Source: Varanus komodoensis (lineage: Eukaryota; Chordata; Lepidosauria; Squamata; Varanidae). From it: a stretch of DNA of 64,000 bases. Under the pieces are notes generated by a model, which saw only the letters and a program-made list of their open reading frames with translations, ran no database searches and was not told where the DNA came from. The DNA lies in NCBI RefSeq assembly GCF_004798865.1, contig NW_025335761.1, positions 15,428,417 to 15,492,416 of the forward strand, in the 5' to 3' direction. The translations under genes were made by a program, and so were the position numbers. Position 1 is the first letter of the stretch; each line of letters starts with the position of its first letter. Below, piece after piece: positions 12,701 to 22,800 of this stretch.

Positions 12701-15700
12701 ATTACCACCAGTGACAGCCACTCCAACGATGCTGAAGTGGTACCTGCCACCACTGGCTCATTATCTATTTTTGAGGGTGTTGGGGAGGCACAACAGAAAT
12801 ATGTGCAACTGTGAGGAAAATTTTTATATTTTTTAAATAAAAACACACATTTTCAGTGTTTCTCATATGTAAAAATATATGCATGCATATATTTCCCTGT
12901 TCAAAATTGCTCAAATTTTCCAGATTTTTAAAAAGAACCCTAACTTTTGACAGCTGTCAAAAGTAAGTGCTTGCAAAAGGTGGGTGGGTTGTAGGTGCCT
13001 CCTTTCTGGAAGACCTAGAGGCCTGGAGAACTATAGAAAAGGTGGAAAGCTCTGGTAACTGACAGGGCAGTACTTAAAAACTAGATGATCATGTTATAAA
13101 TGGGGAGATACAATCACCACCCCCTATTGGGCAAACACCTTTTTGCCTCTATTTCAAATGACAGTTCATCAACTGACAGCTGTCAAGTTTGGGCAAAGCA
13201 GCCTATAGAAAGCCTTGCGGACCTAATGTCCATGGATGTTACATATTGTACTTTGACAGCAGACACATACCAGGACATTGGCTATGCAAAACTCCACATT
13301 TTGAGCAGGCACATTTGCATACCTCTGCATACCTTTGAATTGCTCCAAAGTGCTACTTGGACTGTCCCAGAGCAGCAGTCAACGTGTGGCACTGTAGAAA
13401 AGATCACTAAGAGCAGCAAGGAGTTTTTGCCACTCTTGCCATTTGCTTACCACTTCCCATGATCCACAATGGGTTCAAGTAATCCCTACACCAAGCCATC
13501 GGTTGTCAGTGGTTAATTATATCAAAACAAGCCAAACCGCAGGAGACAGTCTGGGTTTGTACAACACAAGAACCCACTGTTGGCTAGTTGCCCATGATGG
13601 GTTGCCATGTCATGTGAACCAGTCCATGAGAACCTCATGGCTGAGTGAGGATTTGGTTCTGGGTCTCTCTTGTCCTAGCCCAGGGGTCGGCAACCTGCGG
13701 CTCCGGAGCCACATGTGGCTCTTGAATCCCTCTGGCTGCGGCTCCTTCGCTCAAAATGCTCACCGGCACAGCTGCCAATCTGCGAAGAGGCTGGTTAAGT
13801 AAATTGCTACATTCCTCTACTATTGTGCAGGGAAAGAGTGGAACAAGCTTCCTGCAAGCTCTCATGTTACACAATGAAAAGATTCTCTTTGTCCCAGTGT
13901 AATCTTCTTCATCTGAATGTTAAAAGCTGCACTTGGGATCTGTCACAATTCACATCACTTGACTGTTTATCTGCTTATCAGTCACTAAACACATCTATAT
14001 CTGTGACCCAGCACGGATTTACTGAGCTTCCCGCCCTCAGTCATGGATAAATCGAAGAAAATAAAAGTTTCTGGAGAAAACCGAATGTTTAATGATACAT
14101 GGGTAGATTCATTTGCTTTTACTGCTGATGAACTTATGAGGTTTGCTGTTTAATGCATGCAGCCCTTTAGCACTGACTCTGACTCTGCAGGAAGCTGTTC
14201 TCCTATTCAAAATATATGAAAGGAGTCCTACTAGTTTATAATGTAAGATTAAAAATAACAGTTTTTAGTGACTGAACAAGAGCTGCAGCTAAATCATAAT
14301 GAAGATATAGATCTACTTCCTTGTTTTAAGAAGATTCTTATAAAAAATTCAGCAACATTATTACATTGGGAGAGGGATGTTTGTTCAATATTTCACCATG
14401 TGATAAAAGGATGAGGGCACACAGAAGCAGACGGCATTTTTGGTTTGCTACAGGCAGCATGTTTGGTTTGCTGCTGGTGGATAATTTAAGTTCGGCTTTT
14501 TATTTCATAAATACGAGGAGGACTCAAATAGACATTGACTATTTGATTTGAAAATAACCTTCAACCCAGCGTCTTTTTTTTTTGGAGTTCAAAATGTTTT
14601 TGTTGCATGCAGAAATAAAAAATTGTTTTCTCTGTAGCAGTTCATTGATTTCATAAATACAACACACTATAGTTTTTTATACATAGCATAAAGGTAAAAA
14701 ACTATATATGCAGTGTTGTTTTCGTTTTAGATGTCAAAAGGGTTTTATGGCTCCCAGTGTTTTCTTTTCCGTGGGAAATGGGTCCAAATGGCTCTTTGAG
14801 TGTTAAAGGTTGCCAGGCCCGTCCTAGCCTAACTACTACATTACATTGGCCATATTTCAAACATGTTTGCTACCATTTCTGCTATGCTTAAGCAAGAACT
14901 AACTCTAACTAAAGGTAATTTAGTTTATTTCTAGACTGATTCATCATGACTACCTTCCATATCCTCTGTGGAATGGACAAAAGCTTGCAAGATTCTTTTA
15001 CAACCCCAAGGGATGATTTAAGAGAGAGAAATCCAAAACAACTACTTTGAGGGATTAAGCTTGAATTTAAGAAGCTTAACTAAGACTGAGTATTAGGAAC
15101 CAAACAAATATCTTGCCAGAATTATAAATGTAAGCAGTTAGTCCAAGTTTGCAGGCATAACTACAACTCTTATGAATGCTTCCAATGTCTACCAGCACTT
15201 GAGAAACAATCCTCAGAGCAGAATTGGGAAAATACTGCAGATGTATTTCAACTTCTGTGCAGTGTTATAACCTTTAGAATGCACCAGAATCGACCCTTGT
15301 TTGCCACAGTACCATCAACTTTTGAGAAAGCATTTTATGGGAATAGCAGAGTTACACAACCATTTTTTTAAATAGCAATGTCTGCTAGGTATGTGAAATT
15401 CAGGTTTGCAACCAATTCAATGTTTTAAATTGCCAAAATAAGTTGATGCATTATGATACAATTTAAATTTGAACCAGAAATTATCCATGTTTGAAATTTT
15501 GATGAGGATCTTGGAGATTAGCCTTACAAGGGTTTAATAATTTTAGTTGTTGCTAACAGCATGTATAGCGATTGCTTATACAGTAAATGGAAAATTAATC
15601 ATCCACTTATATTTGATCAGTGAAACACAAGAATTTGCAATTTAGCTTTGACATAGTGACTAAATATATGTGCTTGATGGCCAGACACTCTTACTCATTT

Positions 15701-16819
15701 ATTGATAGTTCACTGCTGATACATCTTGTGAACAGAACTATCACAAGAAGTTGATGCAATAGAACTTTTTCCTCCTCTCCCCTACCGGCCCACCACTTTG
15801 AAGAGTTTTAGATCCTTCTGCAGCAGATTATGAAGGGACACAGGAGGAAGGAGGAATTCCCCTGTTCCTCTTCTGCTGATGGAATCAGTTCCATCCGCAG
15901 AAATATGTTATTAAATTTCATCCATAAGAAATAAATATAATTTCTCAGTAGTGTTTAAATCAATCTTTGAGAGAAGGATTTTTTAAAAAATTAGTGTTAA
16001 ATTGGTGTAGTTGCATTTTAACTGATGACAATATTCTCTGTAGGTTTGGATGTTTAGTATGCTATTTGGTCTTCTTCAAATCTATTTTCTGATTTTATTA
16101 GCTTTACTGTATTTCTTTGAAAAAATATAACTAAAACAACACCAACTGGTTTGTAACTGCATTTATAGACATAGCTGTTTTTTGAGATATTAGAATCCCC
16201 AGAAGACTGATTATGTCAGAAGGAGTCCCACAAAGCTGTATGGCTTTGTAACTGACTAGCAGATAGATAGAGTGTAACAGATACACATTGTGGCAGAAGT
16301 AAGTGGAGAGACTCTTCTCCTCTCAAAATATTAAAACCTTGGTTCATCTGATGAAGCTGCATAATGGTAGAGTCAGGACAGACAGAAGGGAAATCTTTAC
16401 ACAGCACATTGCTGTTGTTGTCATGTGCTGTTAAATAATCTCCAATTTATGGTGATCCTATGAATGAATTACTTCCAAAATGTCCTGCCCTTCACAGCCA
16501 TGCTCAGCTCTTGTATATTTGAAGCTGTGGATTCCTTTATTAAGTCAATCCATCTCAGAGCACATCATTAACTAATGGAATTCACAAACACAAGATGTGA
16601 TAATAGCCACCAATTCTAATGACTTCAAGAGCTCGTTAAACAAATTTATGGAGTATAGGGCATAATTGACTGCCAGTCATTATGGCATATGCCACTTCCA
16701 TGATCAGAAGCAGTATACCTCTGAAAACCTGTTTCAGGCAACAACGGTGGGAAAGAACTATTACTTTCATACTGTAAACTTCCCAGAAAGCTGCAGCTAC
16801 AGGTGTTACAGAAATGTAA

Positions 16820-16861
<42 letters not shown>

Positions 16862-19800
16862 TTCTGCTTGTGGGTTTTCATAATGATTTGCTTAGTCAGT
16901 CTAAGAAACTAGATTAGCTAATCTAGTAGGGTTCTTTATGTACTCAGTTCATTAGTATTGGATGCTGTGGTGGCTGCTATCCTAGATGGCTGTGAAATTT
17001 TAAAAATGGCCAGTATAAAAATAGCCAATGAATCTTCATATTCAGTGATTACCTCTGAATTTAAAATAGGGCAGTAAACAGTATGTTTTCTGATGGAGTT
17101 TCTGAAGGACATTTGGTTAGCCACTTTTCAACTGGGAATGTCAGTTTAGATATAATTTTGAGCAAATATGACAAGGCTTATTTAGTAAGATCATTCTTAA
17201 TTGTTATCACTGCAATGCTTCTTCAATGTATGGAAAAACTGAATATGGATCTTTCTTAATAGCATATACCAAGCCCCTTTATCAAGAAAGTTACATTGTC
17301 AAAACTTTGATATATACATTGCTAAACTATTGGGACCTGTTACAACTAACCTTAATATTTTACATTTATTTCTGCAGTAGTGGCATTTTACCTTAAAAAA
17401 TAAATACAAGGCCTCTGAGTTCTAGTTGGCTCCTATATTATATACATTTCAATACCATCTAAAGACTTTTCTTTTTCATCAGGCCTTTGGGTAATTTTTA
17501 TGGTAATAATTAAAGGTGGGCTGTAAATGAAATACAATAATAATAAATCAATAATGAAGCATTTCATATTAACTATTAGGCACATTGAACCTGCTGAAAA
17601 TATACATTATTAATTGATGTGAATCATGTCAGAACTGCAGTATAATCTTGTTATTATTTAATCATGATTTATAACCCAGTCTTCCATAAAATGTATTCAG
17701 AGAGGAGTATCGTATAATTAGAAAGCCATGCAGTAATAAACATACCCCTAACAAATTATTTCCAAAATTAACAGCAAGATATAGTACCATCAATCTAACA
17801 GTGCAGATAACTACAATCAGAACTGCAAGCAACAAAACTAGATGCTGCAGATGCTGTTATGTTTGAACATAAGTCTGCACTACATTTTAACAGGATGGGA
17901 ATAAATGTAGCTGAACACTGCACTTGCAAACTGTCCCCTCTCTTCTCCCAGAGTGACTAGAACAGCAAGACAGGAAATGTTTACTTCCATTTTCAACTAA
18001 TCACTGTTATTTGTTCTGTCCCAACTAGTGTAAACTGTGTGAATAGGGTGAACTATGTTTTGTTTTAATTTAAACAGGCCACAGTTTGAAACTGGCTCAT
18101 GTCTTAAACCACATAACAAATAGCCATAGTTAGTTGCAGACTAAGGCAATACCCCTTCCTTATAGTCATACCAGAAGACAGGGGAAGGGGAAACATTCAA
18201 ACCAGTGCATCAAAATAAAGCATCTGCACAGTAAAACTCAGAGGCGCCCTGATTGATTTCTATCAAAAGGGTATTCCAGAGCTGTGGTACCCATCTTGCA
18301 AGTTCAACCACCAAATATCATGAGATGGCCTCAAGAGTCTCCAAGCTTTGAATAGTTTCCAGAAAAACAGGGCAATGTAGGACTAGGAGGTCTGTAAGGG
18401 AAAGGGGTCCTAAGCTGTTTATTGCTTTGAATGCTAGAACTATTAAATATGAAACAATTTGCAGGCTAATGGAACCAACAGAAAAACAAGTTCAATGTGT
18501 CAGCACCTCAGAGCACACACATTGATCCACATTCTGTCCTAAAATCTCCATTCCCGCAGCCCCAGAATTTGTACCAGCAGCAATGGAAATTCCTCACAGC
18601 TACAGTACACAATGATGTTGTCCCTTTCTGAACAGTAATCTGTTAGTGTGATATTCTTGTATCACAAACAAACTAGATCAAGGCAGAAGCTGGATGATGC
18701 TATTCCATGATTATTTTTCATCTAGTACCCTCATTCTCAAAGCTTTATTAATAATCCTTTTAACTCACTACAAATTTGGTCAAATATGTCCATAGCTGAA
18801 CAGAAAAATGTTATGTCAACATTTCAAATACCTCTCCAGAGGTTTCTATCACATCTGAACTAGACCATTTCTCTCTTCTAAATTATGCACAATTATTATT
18901 GGGTTGCTTTCAGTTTCCTTGCATTTTCTCTGTTCATCTTCTACTGACATATAACTATAAATAAGTATACTAGAGTTTAGAGTTCATTAATACTTGTTTC
19001 TCAATCATACAGAAACCAGAGGTCCAAAGACCTACATTATCAAGCACATGCAGCATACACTGCATAGACAGATATCATACTTGCTTGTGCAATCGCTCTC
19101 CCTCTCCCAACTGAGTAGTCTTATTATGCTCATTCACAAGCAAAGGAACTGTAACTTGGGCCTAAACGCCATTAACATCTGAAATACACATACTGTGATG
19201 GGCTTGCTACTATCAAACTAGACCAGTTTACAGTATAGAAAACATCATCCAATATTCATTCTAAATATTTTACTTTCAAATAAATTTGTTTGGAGCATTT
19301 GTATGCTGTCCCATAACAACATTCTACAGAAAGCTTGTAATACAACACTTGAATACTATTTATATTTCAAAATACATGACTCAGAACAACTCAAACTTAA
19401 AAATACAGAGGTACCCAGACTACATGAGTGTTTTTTTTTTTTTAAGGAATGGATGAACAGAAAAGTCTTCACAAGAAACCAAAGAGACAACCAAGATGGC
19501 CTCAGGCTATTCCATAACTGAGCTACCAACTACCAACAAGGCCTTGCTCTCAATTGGGATCCCAGCAAATTCTATTTGGCAAGGAAATGTGGATACCACC
19601 TTACAATTGCAGCCTTTCAAATCCTTCACAGCTTCTGGATGCTATGCTATGAAAAGTGGTAGCATATATATGGAAAGAACCAAGAATTGCACGAAAGAAA
19701 GAGCAGCAAACATAACAATGCAAAGTGGAATGGATTCTAATCTATTGTCCCATTATGGAATAGGACCTCTGCAACCAAGAATGAGAAGTAATAGGGCAAA

Positions 19801-22800
19801 GTTTGCTTTCTAGAGCCCGGACTATCAATTTGGTTTCACAAAAGCATCAGCTCTATTTTTTAAGTACCCAGATAGGCTAAGATACTGCATGAAATCTGAG
19901 AGAAACAGAGAATTATGCTGAAATTATGAAGCTTGTCCTTCTTTTAATATTCTTCAATCAAAACAAGAAAATTCTAATTAGATGTAACAGATCTAATTGA
20001 GCCTAGCTTTGGACAACTACAATTATTTTTGTCAGAATGGCTATATGTTGTGAATATGTAACTAAATAGTAACAATGGAAAATATATTTAAGTTTGCCCA
20101 GTCGCATGCAAATGTATTCAGAAGTAAGTACTGCTACTTGTAATGGTATTTACTTTCTAAAAAGCATTAGAATTTCAAAAAAAAAACCTTTGGAATGTTT
20201 TTTATAAGCATTTCTTGATCTTATAATGAGAAAGCCATATAGAGTTCCTTAGGAAGAAGAACATCGATTGTTACCTGCTCCTCACTTCCAAGCACTATGT
20301 TGTTTTGGTTTAAATTCCTCTCTAGAAGGGGGAAGAGATCATCGGACATTTATGTCATTTTGCAATTTTCGGTTTAATACAGATACACATTTCCGCCAGT
20401 CAGCAGATCTTCTGGTTCAGATCCCCAAGAACAGTGCACAGTAAGGTACTTTCAGGTACCTTGTACTGATTACAAGTCTCTGTTTCCATGGCTCTCATGT
20501 AAATATGTATTACTGCATATTTGTTTCTACACGCACACACAAGCCTGGCTCACATTCCAACAACAACCCAGAGTATGGGTTGTTATGAATTGTGGGTTTC
20601 TGTTGAGTTATGGATTGCCATTATGGATGAACTCTGCATTATCATTTAAGTAAGGGCTGATAACCATGAACAAGCCAGGAAAAGAACCCATGCTTTGTTA
20701 TTGGTTGCAAACTCTGGGTTATTTGTTGTTAACAACCCAAACTTAAACTGTAGTGTAGGCTTCACACATAATAACAACCCACTATTCAAAAACAACCCTC
20801 AGTTTGATGATAACCCATAGTCCACCTGTACCCTAGGTTATTGTTACAACCTATGTGAACCAGGTCACATACATGCACAGAGTCCCCTCATCTTCGCTAA
20901 GAATGCTAAGAGCAACCTTTGAGAGGTTTCACATTCCAGGCAAGTTTCTGTCAAGAAATCATCTACTAACAATTACCTCTTAGATGAGGATATCTAGTGT
21001 CCATCCTGGATTGTTAAAAATAATAACATTCTTTTGTGAAGCCCCAAATGTGCCCAGTTATTGCTTTAAGTATTAAAAATTAAGAAAAGTCATTCTGACA
21101 GTCTCACCCACAGAAACTGAACTAGTGAAGTCCAGGCCAAGGGAACAGGTTTCAGAGAAAATCTAAGAAGGTGCAACTGAATAAGTATAACTAGAATAAT
21201 CTGAGACAGAGTTTCAGTACTGAAGAGGCTTAAGTATTTGAACTTTACATTTTCAACAACATAGGGGAAGGGGTTTGCAACTTCTATAATGTCTAAGTTT
21301 CATCCTTGGGCATGGATTGTATTGATAGAAAGACAGGAAATACAAGAGAGGGCTTTTTCTTATTTTAAAGGTAAGTACATATCGTTACCACTCTTTGCCA
21401 AAGTTCCCTGCATGTAAATAATCCCTGCCTGCCTTCATATATTTCCTTCATGATCAATATTTTCTTAACTTTTTTGCAGCAATAATAGGAGTGAATGCAT
21501 TGTGTTTGAAAAAACTGTTCCTGTTACATGGCCCTGACAAAGCAAGGTAGGACAATGTGTAATAATGGTAGACCATGATCCACAAAAAGAAATCTAGAGA
21601 GAATCATCAAAACATGAGAAAAGTGAGCAAAGCCAATGATCAAGAAAATTATGTTGGATGCAAAAAGAAAGATGGCGCAGCTGGGGATGAGGAAGAGGAG
21701 ATTTGTGGATGAGGTCAAACCAGCTAACATAAATAAATGGCAGAATAATTATGGATCCCAATAAGAAGATCAAGATTGGAATGGAGCAATTGGTTGGACT
21801 GGATTGGAACAATCAGGGTAAGAAGCCATAAGCATATTCTGTTCATGAAGCTATATTAACCTATTTATTCAAGGCATGCAGAATTTGCCTACAACATCTA
21901 GAATAACATATATGAATAAATTAGATGTAAAACTAAAAAAAGTCCACTTTTCTGGATCACTGTTCTCTCTACTCCATCTAAGCTTTTCACATTTTGTACA
22001 AGGAAAGACAGTCACCTCAGGAATATCCAGAATATTACTTTAAGGCAAAAAGGTTCATTTGTGCTTCTAAATTGCAGCAAGGATGAATGGCAGCACCTGG
22101 TGGGAGAGAGGGCATGCAGAAGGTTTCAGCTAACAGTTTAACTCCTGAAGAAGAAAGGTTCCAAGCAGGGATGTCACCTGAAATAAGAATTGCCTGTTCT
22201 ATACCGCAGATCATTAATGAACCCTGGGTATCTGCTCTCTAAATGAGACATTTGTGTGTTGCTTCTCACTTTTAGCAACTGCCTATGAATGTTTCCATGA
22301 CATCTGAATCCAGGCTTTTGGGCCTGTTTGTGGGTTAAACAACCCCAAGTTAAACCAAGAACAAATGTCTGCTATCGCAGCAAGAACCCATGGATGCCAC
22401 ATTCAAAGGATGTTGATGGAAACTAGAAACATTTTAATTGCTGCTAAAAGTCACTATTACGTCTGAAGGGGATCAATTTGATATAGTGAACAGAGCTGGC
22501 TTAAACATGAGTTCAAAAGCTACTCAGCTATAGATTCAGCAAATGCCTGCTGGTAAGTCTGTGTATGTCTCTTATCTGTGCAAGGAAAAGAGTGGTCCTT
22601 CCTAGAACATTGCGAGTGGTTCTTCTGACTGGATGCTCATCCTGTTTTGGATGGAGTTATACTTCCCCTGAAGGAGCAGGTTTGTAGCTTAGGGATTCTT
22701 CTGCAGCCATCTTTAACCCCCGAGTAGATTGCTACAATTTACTTTGTGTGGAGCTGATCTTGAAAACTGTTCAGAAGTTGCAGCTTCTGCAAAATGTTGC

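Larger units (their letters stand above)
13625..14860 (-). mobile_element. tRNA-derived SINE head split by a hAT element
   Basis: Joining 13625-13680 to 14822-14860 reads, on the minus strand, as the tRNA-like 5' head of a squamate SINE: a GTAGTAGTTAGG A-box-like run and an AGAACCAAATCC B-box-like run. The hAT at 13681-14821 interrupts it with a duplicated target, so the SINE is older than the hAT. Confidence 0.55.
16310..16950 (+). mobile_element. CR1/L2-clade LINE 3' end with nested BovB tail
   Basis: Plus-strand similarity to a squamate LINE 3' end: TTTACACAGCACAT near 16395, ATAGCCACCAATTCTAATGA near 16602, CCACTTCCATGATCAGAAGC near 16691 and ATTCTGCTTGTGGGTTTTC at 16861-16879. The LINE at 34290-36665 carries the same GGCCACCAATCTGGAT block near its end, so they belong to one family. 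Confidence 0.7.

Noticed and set aside
16666-16917. Frames with poly-Asn or poly-Ile
   Set aside because: Produced by the (AAT)n microsatellite at 16822-16861.
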